Source: Cunninghamia lanceolata
Taxonomy: Eukaryota > Streptophyta > Pinopsida > Cupressales > Cupressaceae
Length of the DNA stretch: 64,000 nt
Reading direction: 5' to 3'
Assembly (NCBI GenBank): GCA_027924645.1
Contig: BSBN01000781.1
Span: 3,038,001 to 3,102,000, forward strand
The position numbers were made by a program, and so were the translations under genes. Under the pieces are notes generated by a model, which was not told the origin of the DNA, did no database searches, and was given only the letters and a program-made list of their open reading frames with translations. Of this stretch, positions 13,190 through 23,818 are shown piece by piece (the stretch's first letter is position 1; every line of letters begins with the position of its first letter).

Positions 13190-13500
13190 GGAATTCAGGA
13201 GGTGACACTTGTCACCTCCTCACTCTTCCTCACAACTACTATTGTGTCCCAAGGGATGGGTGTTGACACATGTCACTCATCCATCCCCAAAGTCTTCCTT
13301 ACCCCTTACCACATGTCCTCTCTCCAACACATGGGAGAGAAAAGGGGAGTTAAAGAGGGAAAGGGTGACACATGTCTCCCCTTCCTTCCCTCTCATGAAG
13401 GACCACACAACTCCATGGGGACTCTCACCAATTGTGAGGGAGACTTGAAGTCAAGTCCTCCACAATTGGTGGATCTTGGAGTCATCTCTAGCCTTGGGAA
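13190..13500 (-). repeat. Cluster of inverted repeats in C
   Basis: Several short palindromes follow each other. One at 13198-13219 has arms GGAGGTGACA and TGTCACCTCC around CT. Others are built on TTGACACATGTCA (13263), GGGTGACACATGTC (13370), CTCACCAATTGTGAG (13426) and GACTTGAAGTCAAGTC (13442). The cluster matches in place and design the one at 40857-41236 in the D LTR. Confidence 0.8.
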
Positions 13501-14080
13501 TTGAAAAGGGATGGGCTTGAGTGTTGGTACCACTCATCCTATCCCTCCTATGCCTCTAAATTCGTCACTTAACTTCAGTGTGAAGTTAAGGTGACCATAC
13601 AGAGGTTAACCAAGGGTTACCCAAGTCAAAAGGGACCCTAGACCCATGAGGTATAACCCAAGGTCAACTTTAACCTAGTTAGGACACCTAAGGTCAAGTT
13701 AAAACACAAGAAAAGGGTCTAAAAAAAATTAAAATTTAAAAAATAAAATTCAAAAACAATTCTTACAATGCAAATCATAATTCAAATTAAAAGAGGGTAG
13801 GCCTAACCCATTCAACCTCATGCAAATTAACATTACAACATTACATCATACATAGAATTGATCTTGGTTCCTCGTGGAACTAGATCGGCTTCACAAGGGA
13901 TTACAACATAAGGTGTGGGATGATCTCCAGTATTTGTGGTTTGTTAGCAAAACCTGCGCACTTAATTTCAAAGTTAATTCCACATATAAATATCAGAGCC
14001 AAAGCAATTCAAAACATGCATTCCCATAAAATACCACAAGTTCTCATAATCATAAAGGATATCACATTACAATTTTCTAT

Positions 14081-14290
14081 CTAACATCACCCAATTAGTT
14101 TTCCTGTAATGTAAACATTAATCTAGCATCACCCAATTAGTTTTCCTATAATATAAACATCTATTTAACATCACCCAATTAGTTTTCCTATAATATAAAC
14201 ATCTATTTAACATCACCCAATTAGTTTTCCTATAAAATAAACATCTATCTAACATCACCCAATTAGTTTTCCTTTAACATAATAAGATCT
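14081..14290. repeat. 42-bp tandem repeat, five units, in C
   Basis: The words CATCACCCAATTAGTTTTCC recur at 14085, 14127, 14169, 14211 and 14253, exactly 42 bases apart, with few differences between units. It lies near the U3 start of this LTR and is absent from the D LTRs. Confidence 0.92.
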
Positions 14291-14397
14291 AAAAGTTTAG
14301 GAATCCGGGATCAACAGTCCCACAAATATAAAAGTATTAGCAACGGTAAGGTAAATAGTCACATGAACAAAATGAAAAATGTTGGCCTCACAGTCAA

Positions 14398-15800
14398 GCC
14401 GCTGAATGGTTCACACATCTTCCCCTAGGCATTAGGTCTTTCCCAAAGCTTGTGAAAAAATTTGTAAACCATTTCTCCTATAACTTCGAGCACGAAATAT
14501 CTATGATAGACCTTTGCAACACAAAAAAAAAGTGGAGAAGCCTTCGCTTCCTTCTTATAGAGGTGGAGAAGCTTAGCAAGCAAACTCCTGTGGCCAATTC
14601 CTGAAAAACAACTCATCACCATGTTCGTGACCAACCTCAATTAGGAAATAGGGTTTCATTTACAAATCCTTTGTGCGTCTACCTTTGAAGAAGTCATTTA
14701 CAAAGGTACTACCATTGAACGAGCCCTCATTGCCAAGGGCTCCATCAAATTGTATGACTACAAATCTAACAACAATAACAACAACAAACTCCATATCAAC
14801 ACCCCCAATACAAACAACAACGCCAACATGTAATCAAATGACAAGCGACGCTATTAGGGGAAGAATAAGAACACTTTGAACGATGGTGTCATGGATGTGA
14901 AATCCATCCAACACATACAAAATCAAATACCTGCACATACCTATACTACCAATGTAAATAACCAAAGGGGGCAAACTAAACCAAACAAACCTTGAAGGCA
15001 ATTTACACCCTTAGGTGAACCCATCGAGGACATCCTTGACAGATGTCTTAAGAAAGGTTTGACCATGCTCCCACCTATTAGACCACATCAAGAGAATGAG
15101 CTCAAAGTTGCGTGGTACAATGAAAATGACTATTGCGAATACCAACGCATTGTGGGCCACAAAACCGCTGACTGCATGAAACTAAAGCATTGTGTCCAAG
15201 ATCTCATAGATCAAAATCAAGTCAGCCTTGATCAAACCACCCAACCATCACCAAACGCCAATCTTGAAGCTTACAAGGATCCACTGCCTAACTATAATAA
15301 AGCCTCCTCATCCAATCAAGTATACAACGTCACCCCACCACCTGCATCCTATGACTCTATTGTAGGGTGGATAGAGCCATCATCTCACCATGTCAACACA
15401 ATCACCATTCGGGCAAAAGCACCTGATTGTGCCATCACAACCCGTCGTGGCCGTGTATCCATCCGTACAACCCCTACCACTAAACAAACACTTGCATCCA
15501 CATCAAATTCCCTACCCCCTCGTCCAACCACATGCCCATCACCTACCAATCAGTACAACCTCCTAGAGCATCTAGGAAAGACCCCTGTACAAATATCCAT
15601 ACTTGAGATACTTTGCACATCCCCCCTTGACAAAGACGTCCTCAACAAAGCACTCTTGGAAACTCAAGTTCCCGCCAACTTGAATGTGACTCAATTCCAA
15701 GCCATGGTAGGATATATCATCGCACCGCATCATCTCACATTTTTAGAAAAGGATCATCCTGCTTCTGAACACCTACATAATGACGCCTTACACATCGAAG
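14398..15800 (+). pseudogene. gag: Element B gag, second part, with zinc knuckle
   Basis: Behind C the gag resumes with EWFTHLPLG and YNFEHEISMIDLC, the same order as in A. After several frameshifts an open stretch from 15059 carries a knuckle at 15134-15175 of the form C-x2-Q-x4-H-x4-C (CEYQRIVGHKTADC); the second ligand, His in A, is Gln here. The frame runs on through a spacer and QFQAMVGYI into the protease without a stop, so gag and protease were one polyprotein in this family. Confidence 0.85.
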
Positions 15801-16430
15801 TCCATATCCACAAGCACATAATCAAAAGAGTCTTAATAGATGGTGGCTCCAGCCTAAACATATGCATTCTTAAATTATTAAAACACTGGGGATACTCAGA
15901 TGTGGTTGTAGACACCAGTGAGTGCATCACAATGAAAGGGTATGATGACACCAAATGACTACCTAAAGGCACCATCAAGCTCCTTATTCAAGTGGGATAG
16001 AAAATAATGGAAATAAAATGTCAGGTCCTTGATCTTGACCTCCCCTACAACATTCTTCTCGGCCGACCATGGATCCATGCCATGCAAGCGGTCCCATCTA
16101 CATTCCATCAATGCCTCAAGTTCCCTCACAATGGCACAGAGGTAACCATCTACGCTGACCCCCGCCCCTTCCAATATTGCAGTTTCCTGGAAGGCCATGA
16201 GCACACCTTCTGCCCATACAACAAAGCCACCACCAAAGCCAATCCAACAGCTTTCACCTCATACATCGCCCCACAAACATTGCCACCACTTCATCCCAAA
16301 CACCTCCACTACTCAAAGTCAAGATCAAGCTCAGTGACATGGGATGTGGGGAATATGACCTGCACGGTACCTTTTGTGTGGGTACATTACCCAATCCTAA
16401 AACTTTTGGCATCCCAAAGACAGAAGTAGC
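15801..16430 (+). pseudogene. Element B aspartic protease, broken
   Basis: The active-site word is LIDGGSSLNI, with the aspartate at 15839-15841 (residue 261 of the frame starting at 15059). After a TGA at 15956-15958 the second half follows in another frame from 16007: [13 protein letters not shown], then [18 protein letters not shown]. The ILLGRPW block is the conserved C-terminal strand of plant retropepsins. It is inactive because of the frame break. A spacer of about 120 residues leads to the G-patch. Confidence 0.85.
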
Positions 16431-16737
16431 CAATATAGTAGTCATCAAGTGTAAACCATCACCCATCTTTGAAAAGAAACATCTCCTAGATCAGGATGTG
16501 CTCGAAGATATCTCATCTTGGTTATATAAGGATGAAGAATATGAGTGGGAAGCTCCCACCATACCAATAGAAATCTATGGTAAAGGATTTGAAATTGTCA
16601 AAAACATGGGTTATAAAGGACAAGGCGGAATCGGCCTTCATGAAAAGGGGATTGTGGAATTGGTGCAAGCAACAAGAAATCCCTATACTCAAGGGTTAGG
16701 ATATGGTCAACAACAATGTATCCTCACTACTGGCTAA
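16430..16737 (+). pseudogene. Element B G-patch domain
   Basis: In the frame 16339-16737 the G-patch lies at residues 80-123 (16576-16707): YGKGFEIVKNMGYKGQGGIG, then LHEKGIVE, then QGLGYG. The M-G-Y/W, G-x-G-I/L-G and terminal G-Y-G positions fit the G-patch consensus. It follows an acidic linker with SSWLYKDEEYEWE, which A also has. The frame ends with TAA at 16735-16737, and the polyprotein evidently continued past it, as the conserved linker below shows. Confidence 0.85.
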
Positions 16738-17397
16738 TGTATCTTAGCCAAGGTCGCTACAGTTTCCCTTGAAGTTGACAACGTCAATGAAATGGGCCAT
16801 CAAGACTCTTTTAGTGACTTTACCGATTTCTTTGACTCATCCATATGCACCATCTACACAGTCACCACCCTAGCCTCGTCATCCAATGACATACCACTTG
16901 TATACTTGGACCTCATAGACTGGGACAAATGGGGACCTCCTATCTTCGACGTAGCACCAAACAATGAGGCCATCGTTGAAATGATGGGGGTCAGAGATCA
17001 CTTCCTCCTGGGAGATCATAGAGTAGGATACATCATGGAACTTGATACACATGCCTATTTCAAGGAGACAACCCCTGCTTCCAATCATAAAAAACATAAA
17101 AATCAAACATGGATCTGATGGTGAAAACCATTCTGCGGCAGTGTCAGATCCCACAAAAGTAAAAAAAAAAGACGTATCTCCTGGTGAAAACCTCCATGAG
17201 GTGCTAGGGGATGGAAACATGAGCCTTCCCGAGGTAGACAAGGTATATCTAGATAGATCACCCATCCTGGTAGAGCCAGCCCAAGAGATGAATCTTGGGA
17301 TGGAAGAAGAACCAAAAATCACTTTTAGAGCAGAATCTCTCAACACAGTAGAGCAAGAAAACTTCCTAGAATTCTTCAAATGTGAAATCATAATTTT
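16738..17397 (+). pseudogene. Element B linker between G-patch and RT, with paired GEN motifs
   Basis: Two overlapping open frames (16792-17118 and 17042-17413) hold the linker. The first has VYLDLIDWDKW and MMGVRDHFLLGDH, the second DGENHSAAV followed about 20 residues later by PGENLHEVLGD. A has the same linker at 38507-39060. A second copy of the paired motif follows the B integrase (31482-31549). The last residues run into RT with a 1-base frame change near 17400. No domain is recognised; the linker may be a tether or a cleavage spacer. Confidence 0.75.
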
Positions 17398-18195
17398 GTG
17401 TGGACCTATGTAGACATGCCAGGGCTTGATCCCACTTTGGTCATTCATCATCTTGCAGTACGCCCTGACGCAAAACTAGTAGAGCAAAAGCTCAGAAAAA
17501 TTAACCCCCAGGTAGCCCTCCTAGTCAAAGAAGAGCTAAAGAAACTACTGGATGTTGGGTTCATTTGCCCAATTGATTATCCCGAATGGGTTTCCAACTT
17601 AGTACCAGTAGCCAAACCTGATGGCCGAATCCGCTGCTGCACTGACTTCCGAGATCTCAACAAGGCCTGCCCAAAGGATGACTTCCCGTTGCCTAACATT
17701 GACATGATAGTGGATCTCATGGTAGGACACGAGATGCTATCCCTAATGGATGGCTTTTTCTGGTACAACCAAATCTGGATCACAGAAGAAGACCAACATA
17801 AGATAGCCTTCATATGTCCATGGGGAACACACTGTTGGGTGGTAATTTCATTCGGTCTAAAGAATGCTGGAGCCACGTATCAAAGAGCCATGACTGTCAT
17901 CTTCCATGATCTTTTCCACCACATCATGGAAGACTATGTGGATGACTTGTTGGGAAAATCAAAGACAAGAGATGAACACCTGGATGTCTTGGCAATGATC
18001 TTTGACCGATTAGAACAATACAATGTCTGCTTCAATCTGAAGAAATGTATCTTCGAGGTCACCTCAGGAAAACTTTGGGGATACATAGTCTCCAGAAGAG
18101 GAATTGAAGTAGATCCTGCAAAGGTCAAGGCCATCACTAAAATGCCTCCTCCAAAAACACTCAAGCAGCTAAGAAGTCTACAAGGAAAACTCTAA
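17398..18195 (+). pseudogene. Element B reverse transcriptase
   Basis: This 265-residue open frame is a Ty3/gypsy RT. It shows KEELKKLLDVGFI, RCCTDFRDLNKACPKDDFPL, LMDGFFWYNQ, FGLKNAGATYQRAM and the active site YVDD at residues 180-183, then GYIVSRRGIEVDPAKV. The C-terminal QLRSLQGKL is followed by a TAA at 18193-18195. The frame is open within RT, but the neighbouring stops and frame breaks make a functional polyprotein impossible. Confidence 0.93.
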
Positions 18196-18219
18196 TCTAT
18201 TTGTTGGTTCATCACTGAA

Positions 18220-18705
18220 TTGGCCGATAAATGTCAACCATTCCAGCACCTACTTAGAAAAGATATAGCTTTTGTTTGGAATAACCACTATCAAGCTGCC
18301 TTCAATCAACTCAAAGAATACTTGGCTAATCTCCCTATTCTAACTCCACTAAGGCAAGGCAAACCTCTCCTATTGTACATCTCAGCAACAGAGACAACTA
18401 TCGGAGCCTTGTTAGCACAACATGATGAGCAAGGAAAGGAAAGGGCCATCTATTACATCAGTCGTACTTTGATATCCTATGAGCTCAACTATATGCCAAT
18501 TGAACAAGCATGTCTAGCCCTTTTCTTTACTTCACAAAAACTAAGACACTACATGCTCAATCATAAAACCAAGCTCATCGCCAAGATTGATCTATTGAAA
18601 TATCTTCTAAACAGAGTTGCTCTTACTGGGAGAATGGCAAAGTGGGTCATGATTCTCACTAAATTTGACATTGAATACATTGAGAGAAAAGCCATCAAAG
18701 GATAG
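18220..18705 (+). pseudogene. Element B first RNase H (gypsy type)
   Basis: The frame reads RT thumb residues (CQPFQHLLRKD), then the RNase H fold: LLLYISATETTIGALLAQ, AIYYISRTL, EQACLALFFTSQKLRHYM, KWVMILTKFDIEY. The first catalytic Asp expected before the S-A-T triplet is not present; the Glu of EQACLAL is. A TAG at 18703-18705 (after KAIKG) interrupts the link to the second RNase H. Confidence 0.88.
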
Positions 18706-18720
18706 GTTATCACTGATCAA

Positions 18721-19230
18721 TTGGCTGAAGCACCCATTCCTACAGAACATCCTACACTGGTAGAGTTCCCTGACGAAGCCATCTTGAATATAACACCGGC
18801 AATAGAAACATGGAAAATGTACTTTGATGGATCATACACCCACAGAGGCTCGGGGGCAAGCATCCTGTTTGTTACCCCTCAAGGTGACACAATGCCCAAG
18901 TCATTCAAAATCACATTCCCATGTACCAACAATGTCGCAGAGTATGAGGCCCTTATCACAGGTCTCTGAATGGCAATCAAATGGAAAATTGAGAAGCTGA
19001 GAGTGTATGGATATTCTCAACTGGTCATCCGACAAGTAAACAATGAGTACAAGACCAAGGATGATAAGCTACTACCTTATAAAATCATGGTCGACAACTT
19101 TAAAGACTACTTTGATGACATCCACTTTGAGCAGATCCCAAGGCTAAACAACAAAGCAATGGATGCCATGGCCACCATTGGATCCCTGGTCAACATGAAG
19201 AAAGACAACAAGAGATGTGAATTCTTGAGA
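18721..19230 (+). pseudogene. Element B second (archaeal-type) RNase H, after the first
   Basis: This is the additional RNase H typical of Tat elements, placed between the first RNase H and integrase. The catalytic words are YFDGSYTHRGSGAS, NNVAEYEAL, VYGYSQLVI and AMDAMATIGS. The third position, GDS in A, is GYS here, so one of the four acidic residues is replaced by Tyr. A TGA at 18967-18969 breaks the frame. In A (59580-60056) all four acidic residues are still present. Confidence 0.88.
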
Positions 19231-20446
19231 GAAGAACTCCCTATCCCAACATATGACGTTCCTCAATCAGAGCTAGTGTGTGAAGTCATAGGTCCCCTAT
19301 CCCCGTGGTATCAAGAAACCTACCTATATCTCCATGATAACATCATCCCTCTTAACCTATCCACCTCACAACGAAAATCTTTTATCCACTGAGCCTCTCG
19401 CTTCACCCTTGTAGGAGATACCCTATACAAAAGGAGTCTTGAGGGCACACTTTTATGATGTTTAGACTCTAGGGAAGCTAAAGTGGCCTTGCAAGAGGTA
19501 CACACAGGTATCTGTGGGGCACATTCAAGTGGACCTGCTCTTGCTAAAAAGATCCTGAGGACCAGTTACTATTGGCCAACAATGGAACGAGACGCCTACC
19601 AATTTATCAAAAAATGCCTACCATGTTAACAGCATGGCGATCTCATTCACGCACTAGCACAGAAATTACAACCAATCATGACATCGTGGCCTTTCTCATA
19701 GTGGGGACTCTACCTCGTAAGCAAAATACATCCACCATCATCCAATGGCCATAAGTTCATCATCACAGCTACCGAATACTTCACTAAGTGGGTGGAAGCA
19801 ATACCACTCACCTTCACCACTGGCACCCAAATATCTAGGTTCATCCTCCATTATATCATATGTCGTTATGGTATCCCTCATTCCATCATCACCGACAATG
19901 GAAAACCATTCAAGAACCAAGAAGTTCACACTTTGTGCGAAAAATTTGAAATCAAACACCACTTCTCTACCCCATATTGCCCTCAAAGAAATGGTCAAGC
20001 AGAGGCTTCAAATAAAACCATCCTCCATATTCTAAAGAAGACAGTCAATGAAACTGGCCGCGACTGGCACCTCCAGTTCACCCTGCCTTATGGGCCTATT
20101 GCACAAGCATTCGTACCCCCATAGGAGCCACTCCATTTTCCCTAGTCTTTGGATTTGAAGCAATTTTACCTATTGAGGTCGAGTTCCCATCCTTAAGAGT
20201 ATCCCTACAAAACATAATCACTGATGAGGAATACCGAGTCACAAGGTTGCATCAGTTAGACTTACTGGATGAGAAATGTCTGAATGTGTTGAACCACCTG
20301 CAGGCCTATCAAAATTGCCTCAGGAGAAGATGTAACAAGGGAATCAGAAACTAAAAAATTTGAAGTAGGTGACCTTGTCCTTATGGAGAATCAAAAAAAC
20401 TTGCAAGAGCACCCTAAGAAAGGCAAGTTTGAACCCAATTGGCTAG
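19231..20446 (+). pseudogene. Element B integrase, cut by element E
   Basis: The zinc-binding N-terminus is seen as EVHTGICGAH and, after stops, KKCLPC. The core follows: SNGHKFIITATEYFTKWVEA, ITDNGKPFKN and the Glu word NGQAEASNK. The expected first Asp is replaced (WGLYLV). The C-terminal part FEVGDLVL and FEPNWLGP runs up to the insertion point of E at 20452; the tail returns at 31270. Many stops and frameshifts. Confidence 0.9.
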
Positions 20447-20451
20447 GGCCT
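20447..20451 (+). repeat. Target-site duplication of E, left copy (GGCCT)
   Basis: GGCCT precedes the LTR start at 20452 and recurs at 31270-31274 after the 3' LTR. The integrase tail of B then reads on with RPYVIIANYGSGAY. Confidence 0.92.
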
Positions 20452-21459
20452 TGTTAGCACTCATTTTGACCTGGGGTTGTTTTTTCATGATCAGGGGGTT
20501 TCTTCATTTGAACCCTTTATCTTCTTGCCCATTTTTCCTAAGTATTGGACCTCCTCAGCATTTTTCAGCTGCAGCATCATATTTTCCTGAGGAGGAGGTC
20601 ATCATCATCATCTTGTCTTCGATGATGGTCTGCATCATCATGTTTGCTTCGACCGGTTTCTCATCGTCATCATCATATTTCAATATCGGGTGATGTTTGG
20701 TTTTTATCCTGATCCTGCTGACGAGCTACAGTGCGCCCTAATTTGCTTGCGGGGGTGATTTCTCAAGTATCCGGTGATCTTCCAATTATCACCTTGCCCA
20801 AACATGATGATGATGTTGCCCCGATATTCTGAAGGGGTTATTCTCTAAGTTGTTCAACCTGACTTGTTCTTTCTTAAGGGTCGTCGTCATCATCATCATA
20901 TTTCCAGTTATCACTGTATTGCTTGCGGGCATCATCATATTTTCTGCCTTCATGATATTTCGCCGGGGTGATATTTCTATCATCGGGTGATCTTGGTTAT
21001 GATCATCCTGATGATGTTGTTGAAGAGTTCTAAGTGCGACCCGATATTCACTGGGGTCATCATATTTTGAACGTCAGGATGATCTTAGTCAATATCATCC
21101 TGATGATGTTGTCACTTGTTCGTTGTTTTGACATCCTGATGATGCTAACGTCATCCTTATATCAGGGTGATATCTATTTCTCTGCCTATCTGCATCATGA
21201 TATTTCCGAAGGAGGGGGTGATATTTTCATATCACTCGGGTGTATGTTTGTTACAGCGTCATGATGATGCTGATATCAAGGAGATATCCGCCTGCCGGCT
21301 TCATGCATTATCTAGTGGGGGTGATCTTTTCAAGCATCATAATATTCGTCTATCGCCCCGATCTTATAGTTGAGCTACAGTGCAACATGATTTTCGTGCA
21401 TCAGGATGATATTTCCAAATATCCGGTTGTCTTCCGAATATCATCCTGATGTTAATATG

Positions 21460-21665
21460 ATGATGACGTCATCAGGATATGAGGAGGTGCGCAGTAGGCA
21501 GATATGATGATGACGTCAGCAGGATATGATGATGATGTCATCAGGATGTTCATCGGCCAGACTTTTGGTATAAGCTCAGCAGGAGGATGTTCCTCCGATG
21601 GATCAGGTTGTGCCGATGAAGGCAATTATCATGCAGATTGTATTGCGATATGATGCTGACGTCAG
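21460..21665 (+). promoter_or_regulatory. TGACGTCA bZIP-type elements upstream of the E promoter
   Basis: TGACGTCA occurs near 21465, and TGACGTCAG near 21513 and 21656, within 320 bases before the TATA box. TGACGTCA is the CRE/as-1-type core bound by plant bZIP factors such as TGA proteins. The 3' LTR has the same array, with one site changed to TGACATCA and an additional TGACGTCA near 29313. Stress-responsive transcription is an inference. Confidence 0.55.
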
Positions 21666-21777
21666 GGTGATATTTCAGGCAACAGGATATCATGCTGCTG
21701 GAGGATGATGATGATGAAGTCTTATACTAGTGTCGTCAGGAGCAAAAGCACCGACATGATATATGCTCATGACCTAG

Positions 21778-21786
21778 TATATAAAG
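21778..21786 (+). promoter_or_regulatory. TATA box of the E 5' LTR
   Basis: TATATAAAG follows the bZIP cluster and is identical in the 3' LTR at 29943-29951. Transcription would start about 30 bases downstream, leaving about 1.3 kb of R-U5. Confidence 0.65.
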
Positions 21787-23109
21787 TGTTAAAGAGGTCA
21801 TCGCGGGGTGCATGTGGGATAATGTTATCCTGCATTTTCAAATATCATGATGATGAATCTCGGCGGGAAATGGTTGCGATGTAGAATTAATGTTCTTCCC
21901 GAGGCCGCGGGTTGGTGCGCCATCAATGGCGATTGTTGCAGAGGTATGGGCGATGGCGTGGGCGGATCTGGTACCCGATTGAAGGTGTACATCAGCGGAC
22001 AGTAGCGCAAGGCTCGAGAAATCTTCCTGTCTCCTCCCCTACCTGCTGCATTCATGTTTGGGCGCCAATCTGGTAGTGTTTGAGCGCCATCTTTCTGATA
22101 CTGTGTATCTGGCAGGATTTTTTGGTCAACCATGTAATTAATTGCTGAGCACCTACCTGGCTGTTATAAGCAGGTTGTGTTGCTCATTTGAGGTTGTTGA
22201 AAGTTGAAGATTTTTGGCTCTGTAATGCATAACAAGCTGATCTGGTTGCTCTGTACAGCTTACCTGTGAGTTTATATATCTCTTGTTGTATGTTTTTGGC
22301 ATGAACCCACTGATTTCATGATTAAACTTATATGAGAAATGCTATCTTAGCATGTGTTGTGTTAATTCTGTCTCCAGTATTGCATGTATTCTTCTTCTGA
22401 ATCTGGATATTTGAGTAATGTTTAGATTCTAGAGCATAGAATTCCTATGTTGAATGTCTGATCTTTTAACTTCTGCTCAAGGGGTAGATTAAACTGTTTT
22501 CAGGTTGAACATTGGGAAGGGTATACTGCAGTAGGGATACCATAAGTAGAGATAACTTAACACTCTATATTGGGAGATACTTGTAAGGCAGGTATCACAT
22601 ATATCCCCTTGAAATCCAGTTTTAGCTGTTTATGCTGATCATTCACAGGTGTATGTCTACTGACTCCAGGCCCTGGATAGGCACCAATCTTGCTTTGTGT
22701 TTGTGTTACAACCATATCCAACTTTGCATCCAAACTTAAAATCCAAACCAAAATCTAAAACAACCATTAGGACATTAGAGTTAGTTTTAGGAACCTCAGT
22801 CCTCTGTCTACAACTGCAAATAGGCCCAAAGCTAGCCCCTTTGCTCTTATCTTTCAGTTTTGGTCTACTTACAGGAGGACTTATCTGCTTTCTGTCAGCA
22901 TCCCAGCCTTGTATGCATATCCTCATGGATGTTGAGTAGGGAATACCCCCCTAGGTCTTGCAGAGCCTAAAGAAGAAGAGGAGATAAAATATAGAGTCTA
23001 TCTCCTACACTGTTGGCCCCCTGGCCCAGAGATCCTGTTGATCACTGATGGCTACCTTGTAGGGAAATCTGGGAATAAGCATCCAGTCTGGGAAAAAGTC
23101 AACAGAAAT

Positions 23110-23128
23110 TGGCGACTCCGCTGGGGAA
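23110..23128 (+). other. Primer-binding-site-like sequence of element E
   Basis: TGGCGACTCCGCTGGGGAA starts five bases after the LTR end, the usual place and style of a plant Tat primer site. The core GGCGACTCCG occurs again at 23178. I do not assign the tRNA. Confidence 0.65.
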
Positions 23129-23223
23129 CCTTGTGAAAGAACCCTGGTTTTCAGAAGAAAACAGTTCCTAGTAATAGGTGGCGACTCCGAAGTAATCTCC
23201 CAACCGGTCAAAGTAAAATTTAT

Positions 23224-23785
23224 ATGCAGGGGAGAAGATCCCAACAAAATCCTTTATTTGAAGAGTTACCATTAACAAAAAGAATGATGTATAGAAGAAA
23301 GGGAACTGTCTCAGTTAGTCATGAGAGTTCCCCCAGAAAAGGTGATGATATACAAGATAACCCTAGGCCATCAGGACAGCATGCGCCTTATTTTTCAAAT
23401 GCAGAAGCTGATATTCAAGGTGCATATGAGAGGCAACAGGGTGGTAGCATGAGAATGAGGTCAGAGGTGTTCCAAGAACGCCCTTTTCTAGACCCAAGTG
23501 AAAGGTTTGAAGAGGCAGAGTCTCTGAGGGATGATGAAGATGATGACCAGGAAAGCTATAAATATTGCTGATGATGCTCCGTGGTGTATAATTTGTCAGA
23601 TGCCACATTCACAGTCACAGTGTATGATTGCTCAATCCTTGTATGATAACGCTACATCTTGTAATGAATGTAATGAGCCACATCACGTGCAGGATGATGA
23701 TGTTAATATGATGTCCATAGGCAATGGATACACTCTTTATGATGCTGATGACAATACAGATCATCAAGTTCAGGCCTGCCAATAG
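23224..23785 (+). pseudogene. gag: Element E gag remnant without capsid
   Basis: Two short open frames overlap here. The first (23224-23571) is hydrophilic, begins MQGRRSQQNPLFEELP and ends in an acidic stretch. The second (23531-23785) has a knuckle CIICQMPHSQSQC (C-x2-C-x3-H-x4-C), then CNECNEPHH, and is in the phase of pol, from which only a TAG at 23783-23785 separates it. The capsid domain of several hundred residues expected between them is not there, so a deletion with a junction near 23560 is likely. E would need capsid from another element. Confidence 0.7.
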
Positions 23786-23818
23786 TCCCCATATGATGAA
23801 GATAATGAAGATAACTAT

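Larger units (their letters stand above)
9579..14392 (-). mobile_element. Element C: reverse-oriented solo LTR related to element D
   Basis: C is 4814 bases long with no internal region. Read on the minus strand it begins TGTGAGGCC and ends GGGCATGACA, the ends of the D LTR. It shares with D the end segment with TGTCATGACCACATGACA words, the TA-rich middle, a conserved block with GGGGGTGACC and GCGGGTCTA (12438-12490, reverse), and a hairpin-rich segment, but the overall sequence differs, so it is a different subfamily. A solo LTR arises by recombination between the two LTRs of an element. No protein-coding function is visible; the ORFs at 11087-11466 and 12569-13504 lack homology I can recognise. 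Confidence 0.85.
20452..23104 (+). repeat. Element E 5' LTR
   Basis: It begins TGTTAGCACTC and ends AAGTCAACA. From 20560 to 21880 it is dominated by CATCAT/ATGATG words, often as inverted pairs (ATCATCCTGATGAT), plus TGACGTCA elements. A TATA box lies at 21778-21786. Past it, CGCCATCAATGGCG (21919-21932) can form a small hairpin. The last 900 bases are of ordinary composition. ORFs within the LTR are not genes. Confidence 0.95.

Noticed and set aside
12569..13504. Several plus-strand ORFs in C
   Set aside because: They lie in an LTR and have no recognised domains; two overlap each other in different frames.
9574..14397. C as part of element B
   Set aside because: The gag of B reads through when it is removed, its ends match the D-family LTR, and a 5-bp duplication flanks it.
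20439..20693. ORF at the E 5' LTR start (repeated at 28515-28856)
   Set aside because: It is LTR sequence; the two forms differ because their upstream parts come from B integrase and from the E 3' region.
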